DNA of 64,000 bases, taken from contig JARKPR010000003.1 in assembly GCA_029975165.1 (NCBI GenBank), positions 142,778 through 206,777 on the forward strand. The letters run 5' to 3'. Below, one piece after another: positions 25,836-32,906 of this stretch (position 1 is the first letter of the stretch; each line of letters opens with the position of its first letter). Below the pieces are notes generated by a model, which saw only the letters and a program-made list of their open reading frames with translations, ran no database searches and was not told the origin of the DNA. A program made the position numbers and the translations under genes. This stretch comes from Selenomonadales bacterium (lineage in GTDB: Bacteria > Bacillota > Negativicutes > Sporomusales > UBA7701).

Positions 25836-27076
25836 CATTCGTCCTTTCCGGTCTTGTCTTCGGTCCGCCAGAAGTTGATGAGGCGCTTGAGCAAAGATCG
25901 CCGGCGCCGGCGCGGAGCCGGGGCTTCGATTTTTCTGGCTTCGCTCAGGAGGGCGTTCTGGCGGCGGATGAGGTCGTCGAGCTCTTGTTTGACCTGGGCG
26001 AGGTTTTCCGGCGGGGTGGGGTCGCCGGGCTTGGTGCCGTCGAGGTATTGTTTGTGGATGCGGCGGGCGAAGACGCCGGCGGCGAGGTGGGTGGCGACCG
26101 CCCCAATACCGAGGGCGGCGGCGGCGGCGCCGATTTTGGCGACGCTGACGCGGACGGAGCGTGTCTTGATGCCGGGCAGGTGGCTGTAGAAGGGCATCGT
26201 GCCGTCGGGGAAATGGGGGCTGGCGCAGCCGATGCAGGGGGCGCCGGCCTTGACCGGCCAGTTGACGTAGTTGTTCCACTGGCGCAGGGGGCAGTCGGCA
26301 TGGGTGACCGGCCCTTTGCAGCCGACTTTGTAGAGGCAGCCGTCCCCGCCGGGGAAGGCGGCGAAGATGCCGTCCTCGAACTGTTGGCGGCGCTGGCATT
26401 TGTCGTGGATGGTGTGGCCGAAGAACATTTTCGGCCGGTTGTAGGCGTCGAGGTCGGGCAGGCCGTAGAGCAGGAGGTGGCTGAAGGTGCCTGTCATCCA
26501 GTCGGGGTGGGACGGGCAGCCGGGGATGTTGACGATGACCCGGTCGGTGATGACGTCCCAGACGCCTTTGCCGCCGCCGGGGTTGGGGTGGGCGGCCGCC
26601 GGCCCGCCGAAGGCGGCGCAGTCGCCGACGGCGATTATGTAGCGGGCTTGGGGGGCGAATTCGGTGAGAGCCGCCAGGCCGGTGACCATTTCGCCATTAC
26701 GGACGAAGACGTGGTTGAAACGGCCGTTGGCAGCGGTCATGACCGCGCCTTCGACGATGAGCCAGAATTTGCCGGCCTCGTGGGCGACGGTGTCTAGCAG
26801 CACCCGGACGGCGGCGTCGCCTTGGACGGTGTTGTACAGCCAGTGGTAGCGAAGGTCGAAGAATTCGGTTAGTAGCTGATAGAGGCTGGGGTTTCTGCTG
26901 TTGTCGAGCGAGATGCTCTCGCCGGTGCAGGAGCCGAGCTCGAGCCAGATGACGGGCGGCCGGGGCAGGATGCCTTCGGCGCCGGCCTGCCGCAGGAAGG
27001 GGGTGAGGATGCCGGCGAGGCCGGTGGCGGCCGTGGCCGTGAGGCAGAGGGTGAGGAATTCGCGTCTGGTGAGCAT
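25835..27076 (-). CDS. [NiFe] hydrogenase small subunit, Tat-exported and membrane-anchored
   Basis: Iron-sulfur subunit that relays electrons from the active site, 413 aa. An N-terminal twin-arginine signal (LTRREFLTLCLTATAATG) sends the folded heterodimer across the cytoplasmic membrane. Cluster ligands are in LELGSCTGES, AVGDCAAFGG, IPGCPSHPDW, GDGCLYKVGCKGP, CPLRQWNN and APCIGCASPHFPD. A transmembrane helix (about 315-340, AAAAALGIGAVATHLAAGVF) anchors it, and a long basic, charged tail (to 413) ends in RRRRRSLLKRLINFWR, longer than usual. It acts outside the cytoplasmic membrane. Its stop overlaps the start of the large subunit. Confidence 0.94.
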   Translation of the reverse strand: MLTRREFLTLCLTATAATGLAGILTPFLRQAGAEGILPRPPVIWLELGSCTGESISLDNSRNPSLYQLLTEFFDLRYHWLYNTVQGDAAVRVLLDTVAHEAGKFWLIVEGAVMTAANGRFNHVFVRNGEMVTGLAALTEFAPQARYIIAVGDCAAFGGPAAAHPNPGGGKGVWDVITDRVIVNIPGCPSHPDWMTGTFSHLLLYGLPDLDAYNRPKMFFGHTIHDKCQRRQQFEDGIFAAFPGGDGCLYKVGCKGPVTHADCPLRQWNNYVNWPVKAGAPCIGCASPHFPDGTMPFYSHLPGIKTRSVRVSVAKIGAAAAALGIGAVATHLAAGVFARRIHKQYLDGTKPGDPTPPENLAQVKQELDDLIRRQNALLSEARKIEAPAPRRRRRSLLKRLINFWRTEDKTGKDE

Positions 27077-27080
27077 GGGG

Positions 27081-27593
27081 CTAGCCCCGCTTGGCGTGGC
27101 GCCCTTCCCCGCGCGGCCAGGCGAACAGCGCCGCGTACAGGAGGTAGCCGCACAGCCCCAGCGCCAGCCAGACGTAGCCGGCCAGCAGCAGGTACCAGCC
27201 GAGCTCCGCGGCGGCGATGCTGGCGAAGTCGCCGGCGGCGAGCACGAGGCCGCCGGCGACGATGAACAGGGCCATGATTCTTTTCATGCGTTCGCTGATG
27301 TCGAGCCTGGGGGTGAGCCACAGGGGGATGGCGGTCATCGCCCCCGCCAGGGCCAGGTGAAGGGGGATGCGGGCTTGGATGTCGCGTACGCCGCTTTCTT
27401 GGCCGAACTGGCCGGCGAAGGCGCTGGCCATTGCTATATCGCCCTTGGCCGCCATGTTGAGGGCCATATCGAGGTTGTAGAGCAGCGACTGGTGGCGGGC
27501 GGGCAGGACGAAGCCGTCGTAGAACAGCCCGTAGCCGATGCTGAGCAGAAAGAGCAGCAGCCCGCCGGAAAAAAGGATGCGTTGACTTGTCAT
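27081..27593 (-). CDS. Integral membrane protein, first gene of the hydrogenase operon
   Basis: A 170-aa protein with four predicted transmembrane segments (about 5-27, 80-96, 105-128 and 133-158). ATG 27593 follows GGAGGCTGTT; a longer frame upstream is unsupported. It ends four bases before the small-subunit gene, so it is co-translated with it. By position it should receive electrons from the small subunit or hold the complex, the job of a HyaC-type cytochrome b. It is shorter than HyaC and I see few membrane histidines that could ligate two hemes, so it is not assigned as a cytochrome b. Confidence 0.7.
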   Translation of the reverse strand: MTSQRILFSGGLLLFLLSIGYGLFYDGFVLPARHQSLLYNLDMALNMAAKGDIAMASAFAGQFGQESGVRDIQARIPLHLALAGAMTAIPLWLTPRLDISERMKRIMALFIVAGGLVLAAGDFASIAAAELGWYLLLAGYVWLALGLCGYLLYAALFAWPRGEGRHAKRG

Positions 27594-27691
27594 AACAGCC
27601 TCCGGCAATCGGTCGTCGCTACTAAAATTCCCATGCATGGCAATTTTATGCTTGCCCGCCGGCGGCACCACGCCGTTACGGAGGGCATATT

Positions 27692-27707
27692 ATGTAGTAG
27701 ATTACAT
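27692..27707. promoter_or_regulatory. Inverted repeat ATGTA-N6-TACAT in the leader of the small gene
   Basis: A short dyad lies 17 bases before the ATG at 27724, in the divergent region between the hydrogenase operon and the 67-aa gene. It could be an operator. The evidence is symmetry only. Confidence 0.3.
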
Positions 27708-27723
27708 GAGGAGGTATGGCGGC

Positions 27724-27927
27724 ATGGGATTTCCCCGCAAGAAGAAGGCGCGCGGACCTTATGATAAAATCGTCAAGTACGCGCAGGAGCTCTTCCGCCA
27801 GGAGCTTACGCCCCTGCGGACCGACTTGCAGACGATCAGGGCCCAGAACGACAAGACCCTCGAATACGCCCGCCAGATTTGGCACAGCATCGAGCACCGC
27901 GAGACCGGTGAAGACGAGGGACAGTAG
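27724..27927 (+). CDS. Small conserved-looking protein of unknown function
   Basis: A 67-aa hydrophilic protein, MGFPRKKKARGPYDKIVKYA at the start, then a predicted helix or coiled coil (about 22-60, ELFRQELTPLRTDLQTIRAQ) and an acidic end. ATG 27724 sits eight bases after AGGAGGT; upstream codons in frame are less well placed. It has no signal, cysteines or membrane segment. It is divergent from the hydrogenase operon and ends at a strong shared terminator. No family is recognised. Confidence 0.6.
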   Translation: MGFPRKKKARGPYDKIVKYAQELFRQELTPLRTDLQTIRAQNDKTLEYARQIWHSIEHRETGEDEGQ

Positions 27928-27934
27928 GCAATAT

Positions 27935-27977
27935 AAAGAAGGGGAGGCACACCACTAAGGCGTGCCTCCCCTTCTTT
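27935..27977. terminator. Bidirectional terminator
   Basis: Perfect 16-bp stem (27935-27950 with 27962-27977) with an 11-nt loop, flanked by A and T runs; it separates the 67-aa gene from the convergent peptidase MA-like gene. Confidence 0.9.
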
Positions 27978-27985
27978 GCGTAGTT

Positions 27986-28831
27986 TTACATATTCATTTT
28001 CGCCCATTTGGGCCATTCGATTGCGTACATGCCGTAGTCCATGTCCAGGGCGGCGGCGACGGCATCAGGCAGCGGCCGGCCGGCGGCAAGGGCGGCGATG
28101 ACTTCGCGGAGCTTGGCTTCGCCGTGGACGGCGGCGATGTAGCGCACGGCCGCCAGCGATTCGCGGTAGGCCAGCGACTGGTCGGGCAGGGCGTCGAAGC
28201 TGCCGTCGAGCTCGCTTTGGGTGTAGAGCCGACCGGCAAGGGAGTTGTCCGCTGTCCGCCATTCGTAGTCGTTGACTTTGTATTCGAGGTATTGGGCGAG
28301 GCCTTCGGTAAACCAGCGCGGGTAGTTGCCGCTCGTCAGGTGGTCGAAGACCAGGTGGGTGTATTCGTGGACCATCGGCCCGGTACGGGTGAATTCACTG
28401 GCGGTGTTGCCTTTGAACCAGGCGCTGGGCGACAGGAGCTCGATGACGCCGCCCCAGTAGACGCCCATGGCGCTCTGGCTGCCCGACCAGCCGAAGTTGC
28501 GGTTGAGCGCGCTGCGGTCGGGGTAGATGACGACGAGGGTTTTGCCGCCGGGGGCGTAGCCGAGCGCCCCGGTGACCGGCGCATAGGCCGCCTCGGCCGC
28601 CTGGGCGACCATGGCGACCGCCGGCTGGTCGGCAGGGGAATATTTTATCGTGAAGTGGGGCGTTTCGTACGAGGCCATGGCGCGGGTTTCGTAGTTAAGC
28701 TTGGCTTCGGCCGCCCGACGGGCCAGGGGGTAGGCCAGCATCCGCGCCTTGCCGGGAAACAGGAAAGCGACGGCCACCGCCATGAGGACGACGACAGCGA
28801 CCGAACTTTTTAGTATTACCATTTTACGCAC
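27986..28831 (-). CDS. Peptidase MA-like (gluzincin) zinc metallohydrolase, exported
   Basis: A 281-aa protein with an N-terminal membrane anchor or signal (about 8-25, SSVAVVVLMAVAVAFLFPG) and a zinc peptidase core: HEYTH (about 154-158) and the third ligand in WFTEGLAQYLEYK (about 173-185), the layout of the peptidase MA family. It probably acts outside the membrane; the substrate is unknown. Either GTG 28831 or ATG 28822 could be the start: the GAGGGGAGG site is close to the first and 12 bases from the second. It is a single gene between two terminator regions. Confidence 0.82.
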   Translation of the reverse strand: MRKMVILKSSVAVVVLMAVAVAFLFPGKARMLAYPLARRAAEAKLNYETRAMASYETPHFTIKYSPADQPAVAMVAQAAEAAYAPVTGALGYAPGGKTLVVIYPDRSALNRNFGWSGSQSAMGVYWGGVIELLSPSAWFKGNTASEFTRTGPMVHEYTHLVFDHLTSGNYPRWFTEGLAQYLEYKVNDYEWRTADNSLAGRLYTQSELDGSFDALPDQSLAYRESLAAVRYIAAVHGEAKLREVIAALAAGRPLPDAVAAALDMDYGMYAIEWPKWAKMNM

Positions 28832-28909
28832 GGACCTCCCCTCCTCCCTATCCCTTACGGGTATCCTATTATAACATGGGAGGGAGTCCGCAGGTACCGG
28901 TATTTTATG

Positions 28910-29551
28910 TTAACTTAAGACAAGTGTTACGCCGGCGCTGGTGCCGAGCCGGGTGGCGCCGGCGGCGATCATGCGCTCGGCCTGCTCCTTGGTGCGGATG
29001 CCGCCGGAGGCTTTGACGCCGGCGCGGTCGCCGACCGCGGCCCGCAGCAGGCGGACATCCTCTTCCGTGGCCCCGCCGGGGCCGAAGCCGGTGGATGTCT
29101 TGACGCAATGGGCGCCGGCCGCAAGGATGGCTGCGCAGGCGCGCCGCTTTTCGTCGTCCGTCAGGAGCGCCGTTTCGAGGATGACTTTGACGGGCTGGCC
29201 GGCGGCGGCGGCGACGACCTGGCGGATGTCGTCGCTGACGGCTTCCCACAGGCCGGCCTTGGCGGCGGCGATGTTCATGACCATGTCAATTTCGTCGGCT
29301 TTGCGCTGGACGGCCTGCTGGGTTTCCAAGACTTTGACGGCCGTGTAGGTGGCGCCGAGGGGAAAGCCGACGACGGTGGCGACCTTGACGCCGCTGCCGG
29401 CGAGGAGATGGGCGGCAAGCTCGACGTAGACGGGGTTGACGCAGACGGCGGCGAAACGGTGCTCGGCGGCCTCGTCGCAAAGTTTGACGATGTCGGCCAC
29501 GGCGGCGTCAGGCTTGAGCAGGGTATGGTCGATGTATTTGGCTAGTTCCAT
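28910..29551 (-). CDS. deoC: Deoxyribose-phosphate aldolase
   Basis: Class I aldolase that splits 2-deoxyribose 5-phosphate into acetaldehyde and glyceraldehyde 3-phosphate during deoxynucleoside breakdown. It is 213 aa. The Schiff-base lysine is in [14 protein letters not shown], with the acid-base lysine in [10 protein letters not shown], and the N-terminus [16 protein letters not shown] is typical. ATG 29551 follows AAAGGAGG; a longer frame to 29746 has no support. It stands alone: no deoA, deoB or pdp genes are adjacent. A terminator for the upstream genes lies at 29613-29635. Confidence 0.95.
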   Translation of the reverse strand: MELAKYIDHTLLKPDAAVADIVKLCDEAAEHRFAAVCVNPVYVELAAHLLAGSGVKVATVVGFPLGATYTAVKVLETQQAVQRKADEIDMVMNIAAAKAGLWEAVSDDIRQVVAAAAGQPVKVILETALLTDDEKRRACAAILAAGAHCVKTSTGFGPGGATEEDVRLLRAAVGDRAGVKASGGIRTKEQAERMIAAGATRLGTSAGVTLVLS

Positions 29552-29612
29552 GTCAGACCTCCTTTCCGGGAAATAATTCGCCCTCATGCGGCGTTTTCCT
29601 ATGGAGGCAAAA

Positions 29613-29635
29613 GAAAAAACCCCGTCGGCGGACGG
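29613..29635 (-). terminator. Terminator of the fur/RCKP transcript
   Basis: On the minus strand the stem CCGTC (29635-29631) pairs with GACGG (29626-29622), then GG and six T. It is placed to end transcripts coming from the Fur-family gene and the rubredoxin-like gene. Confidence 0.7.
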
Positions 29636-29663
29636 AGTTCGGAGGGAGAAAGGATGAAAGGGG

Positions 29664-29795
29664 TAAGCCGCAATTGCGTAGAAAGTTCCAGATACGAGGC
29701 GCGGTGAGGACGTGCAGCGACGCGTACTCGGAACGTACGCTAGCAAGCGCCCGCAGCCGCAACGAAGTAGATGGATTTTTTACGCGATTGCCTTA
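29664..29795. repeat. Palindromic intergenic element, copy A
   Basis: Imperfect inverted-repeat arms of about 26 bases (29668-29697 and 29768-29793; about 20 matching positions) flank a GC-rich core with CGCGTAC..CGG.ACGTACGCT. The right arm contains the stop codon of the RCKP gene. A related element with the same core and similar arms lies at 48911-49148. Confidence 0.6.
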
Positions 29796-29903
29796 GTTTT
29801 GTTTCTCAATCTTGTCTTTGGGGGCGCCGCATTGGGAACATTTCCCCGGCCGGCACCGGCCCTCGCTGGTGGCGCCGCATGCGCCGCACTTCCAAACCGC
29901 CAT
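29793..29903 (-). CDS. RCKP-type rubredoxin-like protein
   Basis: A 36-aa protein, MAVWKCGACGATSEG followed by RCRPGKCSQCGAPKDK, too short for usual gene calling. Two CxxC knuckles form an iron or zinc site like the rubredoxin domain of rubrerythrins of the RCKP type (here RCRPGKC). ATG 29903 follows GGAGGTGATTACC. It probably carries one iron or zinc and may pass electrons to a peroxidase in oxygen defence. It is 18 bases downstream of a Fur/PerR-type regulator gene and likely co-transcribed and controlled by it. Confidence 0.85.
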   Translation of the reverse strand: MAVWKCGACGATSEGRCRPGKCSQCGAPKDKIEKQN

Positions 29904-29921
29904 GGTAATCACCTCCGCCTG

Positions 29922-30347
29922 TTAGTTGGCTGGTTTGCCCTGGCAGACGGGGCAGCAGCCGTAGAAGTAGAATTGCTGGCCGGTCAGGCGATAGGGAGTC
30001 TTTTCGGCGACCTGACCGATGAAGGTGTTGATGTCGATGTCGTGGAGGTCGTCCACGCGGCCGCACTGAAGGCAGCGGATATGGGGGTGCATGCTGGTGT
30101 CGGCGTCGTAGCGGAAGCTGTCTTCGCCGGCGTTGAGCACCTGGATGAGGCCGATCTCTTTGAGGATCTCGACCGTTTTGTAGACGGTGGCGAGGCTCAT
30201 GGTGGGGTAGTACGGCTGTAGCTGCTGAAAGATATTTTCCGCGCTGGGGTGAGCTTTGCTGTTGGCCAGAACTTTGTAGATCGCCAGACGCTGGGGAGTG
30301 ACTTTGAAGCCTTTCTCGCGCAGAAGAGCGGTTACCCGGTTCTCCAC
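29922..30347 (-). CDS. Fur family transcriptional regulator (PerR-like)
   Basis: A 141-aa winged-helix metalloregulator. N-terminal DNA-binding half: VTPQRLAIYKVLANSKAHPSAENI-type recognition region with MSLATVYKTVEILKEIGLI; C-terminal metal half: HPHIRCLQCGRVDDLHDIDI and FYGCCPVC, giving the structural zinc site of two CxxC pairs. GTG 30347 is preceded by TAGGTG at six bases; GTG 30356 is possible. The neighbour, an RCKP rubredoxin-like gene, argues for a peroxide-sensing PerR rather than an iron-sensing Fur, but the deciding metal ligands cannot be judged by eye. Confidence 0.9.
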   Translation of the reverse strand: MENRVTALLREKGFKVTPQRLAIYKVLANSKAHPSAENIFQQLQPYYPTMSLATVYKTVEILKEIGLIQVLNAGEDSFRYDADTSMHPHIRCLQCGRVDDLHDIDINTFIGQVAEKTPYRLTGQQFYFYGCCPVCQGKPAN

Positions 30348-30376
30348 CAAAAACACCTACTTCCAATAAAATAATA

Positions 30377-30394
30377 ATAACGAATAATAGTTAT
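30377..30394. promoter_or_regulatory. Candidate Fur/Per operator
   Basis: ATAAC-N8-GTTAT dyad in an AT-rich stretch about 30 bp upstream of the Fur-family start codon, where an autoregulatory Per box would be expected. It is only loosely like the TTATAAT-N-ATTATAA consensus. Confidence 0.35.
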
Positions 30395-30462
30395 CTATTT
30401 ATATTTATTTTTTATTTTACAGGAGGTAGGCAAGAATCGTCAAGTCCTAAACAGAAAATTAG

Positions 30463-30485
30463 TCCCGCGGTCCTAGACCGCGGGA
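30463..30485 (-). terminator. Terminator of the coat protein genes
   Basis: Perfect 10-bp stem TCCCGCGGTC / GACCGCGGGA with a 3-nt loop, then CTAATTTT on the minus strand, nine bases after the coat gene stop codon. Confidence 0.75.
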
Positions 30486-30493
30486 CTATAGAC

Positions 30494-30832
30494 CTATTGC
30501 ATCCCCTGCTGCTGCGCCTGGCCGCTGAACTTGCTCTGGGCCTGGCTGACGTCCTGCGGGGTGGCGTTTTTGACGTTGTAGTAGCCTTTCTGTTGCATAT
30601 AGTCGAAGATCTGTTTTCCTTGGCTGTAGATTTCGCCCAGGACGCTCATGTAGTCCCGGCGAAGCTGTTCGCTGGAGGCTTCCTGGATGTAGATGTTGAG
30701 CGAGCCGGCGAGATGCTTGGATTCGTTGAGGCAGACCTGCATTATGTCGCGGTCGGATATCTGGGCGCCCTGGCCGCTCAGTTGCCCCTGCTGGCCTTGC
30801 TGGCTCTGGCTTTGTCCCGACATTTGCGCCAT
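30494..30832 (-). CDS. CotF-like spore coat protein
   Basis: A 112-aa protein with a Gln/Ser-rich start (MAQMSGQSQSQQGQQGQLSG) and a CotF-type helical domain (about 28-95: ISDRDIMQVCLNESKHLAGS, then a segment ending QIFDYMQQKGYYNV). CotF proteins are structural parts of the endospore coat made in the mother cell. ATG 30832 lies eight bases after AGGGG; the GTG at 30841 overlaps that site. It follows a 65-aa relative with 12 bases between them, making a two-gene coat operon that ends in a terminator at 30463-30485. Confidence 0.85.
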   Translation of the reverse strand: MAQMSGQSQSQQGQQGQLSGQGAQISDRDIMQVCLNESKHLAGSLNIYIQEASSEQLRRDYMSVLGEIYSQGKQIFDYMQQKGYYNVKNATPQDVSQAQSKFSGQAQQQGMQ

Positions 30833-30844
30833 TTTTTTCACCCC

Positions 30845-31042
30845 TTACTGTAGGTTTTGTCCCGAATTAAGGTGTTTGCTGATGGTCTGGAAGTTCTGCT
30901 GGTTCCGCTGCGCCATCTGCTGCAGAAGCTGTTTGGCCTGGTTGTCCTGTAGCTGGCTGGCATAGAAGTTGAGGGTTTTGACGCAGGACTGTTCCATGGT
31001 CAGAAAGTCTTCCAGGTGCATCAATTCTTTGGCCGACAACAC
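30845..31042 (-). CDS. Short CotF-like coat protein
   Basis: A 65-aa helical protein (MLSAKELMHLEDFLTMEQSC, then KTLNFYASQLQDNQAKQLLQ) that resembles the first part of the CotF/ferritin-like coat domain. Start GTG 31042 follows GGGGGG at seven bases. It is the upstream partner of the 112-aa coat gene; the pair is the usual arrangement of small coat genes in anaerobic spore formers. Confidence 0.75.
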   Translation of the reverse strand: MLSAKELMHLEDFLTMEQSCVKTLNFYASQLQDNQAKQLLQQMAQRNQQNFQTISKHLNSGQNLQ

Positions 31043-31246
31043 TATCGATCCCCCCTTTCGTCTCGTACCAGCAATAGCATGCGCGGCGGCTGGCCGGAAT
31101 ATGCGGCAAGGTGCCGCCTATTCGGGCGGAAGAAAAAATGAGACCAAAGACCTATGTTTTCGGGACAATCTGGCAATTCCCGCCACTGGTGCGCGGGTAT
31201 ATAATTATATATAAAATACCTGATTGCGCGGCAAGGAGGTGGACGG

Positions 31247-32266
31247 GTGCGGATCGAGGATGCGGGGACAGGCATGGTGCTGACCCGCGATGTTGTCGAC
31301 GAGCGCGGCAATCTGCTGCTGGAGAAGGGAATAACTCTTACCAGTACGTATATCAAGCGCCTGAAACGTTTGGGCGTGATCGCCGTGAGCGTCGCCGACC
31401 CCTACGCCGAGTCGCTCAGGCAGGATAAGGTGATAAGCGACGCTCTGCGCGACGAGCTGAGTGCGTGCTTCGGCGCGCTGTTTCGCATGAAGGCTGCGGA
31501 TATTCTCAACTTTCGGCCGCCGGCCGTGCACCTGGAGAGGGTGAATACGGTGGTCGAGATGGTCATCGACGAGGCTGCCGAGCGGCTCGACCGCATGGTT
31601 AATGTCCAAATCCGCCAGCCGAGCGATGGCGAGGAGCAGCATGCGGTGAACGTGTGCCTGCTGGCGGTCGCGACCGGCCTGTATTTGAAGTATGAGCGCC
31701 CTGTCCTGCGGGAGCTCGCCCTCGGCGCCCTGCTGCACGATCTCGGCAAGTCGATGCTGCCGGCGGGCGACACCGATAAGGCTTTCTTGCATACGATCTA
31801 CGGCCGCGAGCTCATTTTGCGCAGCAATCTTTGCGCCTCCGCCGCGCGGGTCGCCGCCGAACATCACGAGGCGTTCGACGGCACGGGCCATCCCAAGGGT
31901 TTGGCGGCGAAGGATGTCCATCCCCTGTCGCGGCTGGTGAGCATCGCCAATTATTTCGATAGCGCGGCGGAAGGCAGTTCCTGGGGCGGCGACCTTCTGA
32001 CGCCCCAAGAGCTGCTGACGACGATGTCGCTAGCCGGCAACCGCCTGTTCGACGCGAATCTGCTGCGGGCCTTTTTCAATACGGCGGCGCTCTATCCGGT
32101 CGGCAGCCTCGTCCGCCTGAATACGGGCCGGACGGGTTATGTGGTGTCCAACCGCCCCCACTTCCCGCTGCGGCCGGTAGTGCGCGTCGTTGAGGAGACC
32201 GAGCATGCCGATATCGATCTCGCCCTGAAGCCGAATGTGGCGATTGTCGCCCTTGTGGCCAACTAA
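31247..32266 (+). CDS. HD-GYP domain protein (putative cyclic-di-GMP phosphodiesterase)
   Basis: A 339-aa cytoplasmic protein. An N-terminal segment (about 1-95) has the DUF3391-like start MVLTRDVVDERGNLLLEKGI. The HD-GYP core follows: LLHDLGKS (about 163-170), HHEAFDGTGHPKGL (about 204-217) and ANYFDS. The motif reads GHP where most have GYP, and the first conserved His segment is EQHAVNVC. It should hydrolyse cyclic-di-GMP if active. GTG 31247 follows AAGGAGG at seven bases. A strong terminator lies 12 bases after the stop. A GGDEF cyclase is encoded 5.5 kb away. Confidence 0.85.
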   Translation: MRIEDAGTGMVLTRDVVDERGNLLLEKGITLTSTYIKRLKRLGVIAVSVADPYAESLRQDKVISDALRDELSACFGALFRMKAADILNFRPPAVHLERVNTVVEMVIDEAAERLDRMVNVQIRQPSDGEEQHAVNVCLLAVATGLYLKYERPVLRELALGALLHDLGKSMLPAGDTDKAFLHTIYGRELILRSNLCASAARVAAEHHEAFDGTGHPKGLAAKDVHPLSRLVSIANYFDSAAEGSSWGGDLLTPQELLTTMSLAGNRLFDANLLRAFFNTAALYPVGSLVRLNTGRTGYVVSNRPHFPLRPVVRVVEETEHADIDLALKPNVAIVALVAN

Positions 32267-32278
32267 CTGCGGCAGAAA

Positions 32279-32310
32279 CAGGCCCCGCTTCCAATGGGAA
32301 GCGGGGCCTG
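32279..32310. terminator. Terminator after the HD-GYP gene
   Basis: Perfect 14-bp stem (32279-32292 with 32297-32310) with a 4-nt loop; no long T-run. It lies between two convergent genes. Confidence 0.7.
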
Positions 32311-32328
32311 CCGATTTCGGGATGTTTT

Positions 32329-32682
32329 TCAGGGCAGCTGCCCTTGCCGCTTGGCGCTCTCGTAGATGAGCTTCTTGGCGGAGATGAGGACGCCGACCAA
32401 CAGCCAGAACGCCCAGTACATCATGACAAGCGAGTAACTGAGGGCGAAGGTCGCCCCGGCGAGAACGAATAACGGCTGCAGGACGAGGAACCAGGATGCC
32501 ATGCCGGTTCCGAGGGCAAAAGTGAAGATGCACAGCGCCGCCAGGCAGGGGTTGTTCCGCCGAATCGCCGCCTTGCTGCCCCGGTCGCCGACGAGTACCA
32601 GGAGGGCTATGGCCACAATGGCCGCCAGGAAGGGTTTCGCCGCTCCGAAACCGACGAGTATGCTATTCCAAACCGCTTGCAC
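32329..32682 (-). CDS. Small integral membrane protein of unknown function
   Basis: A 117-aa protein with three or four hydrophobic segments (about 12-30, 42-65, 70-85 and 87-105) and a basic end (KKLIYESAKRQGQLP). GTG 32682 (VQAVWNSILVG) follows GGGGGTGGCGGT; the frame is open further upstream to 32916, but that part overlaps the tex promoter and start. No family is recognised. Confidence 0.6.
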   Translation of the reverse strand: MQAVWNSILVGFGAAKPFLAAIVAIALLVLVGDRGSKAAIRRNNPCLAALCIFTFALGTGMASWFLVLQPLFVLAGATFALSYSLVMMYWAFWLLVGVLISAKKLIYESAKRQGQLP

Positions 32683-32906
32683 ACCGCCACCCCCACGAAT
32701 TTGTACTACTTTTATATATTGGTGGCGGAGGCAATTTATGCTAATTTCCCGATATTTTTCGGCCGGGGGAAAGCGAAACTTGGCGAGGGCGGGTTTGCCG
32801 GCCGCATCCGGGGCTTTCCGAACGGCCGCGAACGCAGGAAAAAGATAGTGTAGGTCCGTATGGTATAATAATAACGCTGAATCATTCTTTTGAGGTTGGT
32901 GAAAAC

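Noticed and set aside
27637..27655. TGGCA...TGC motif on the plus strand in the hydrogenase divergent region as a second sigma-54 promoter
   Set aside because: GG and GC are 9 bases apart, not 10, and sigma-54 promoters do not tolerate that shift.
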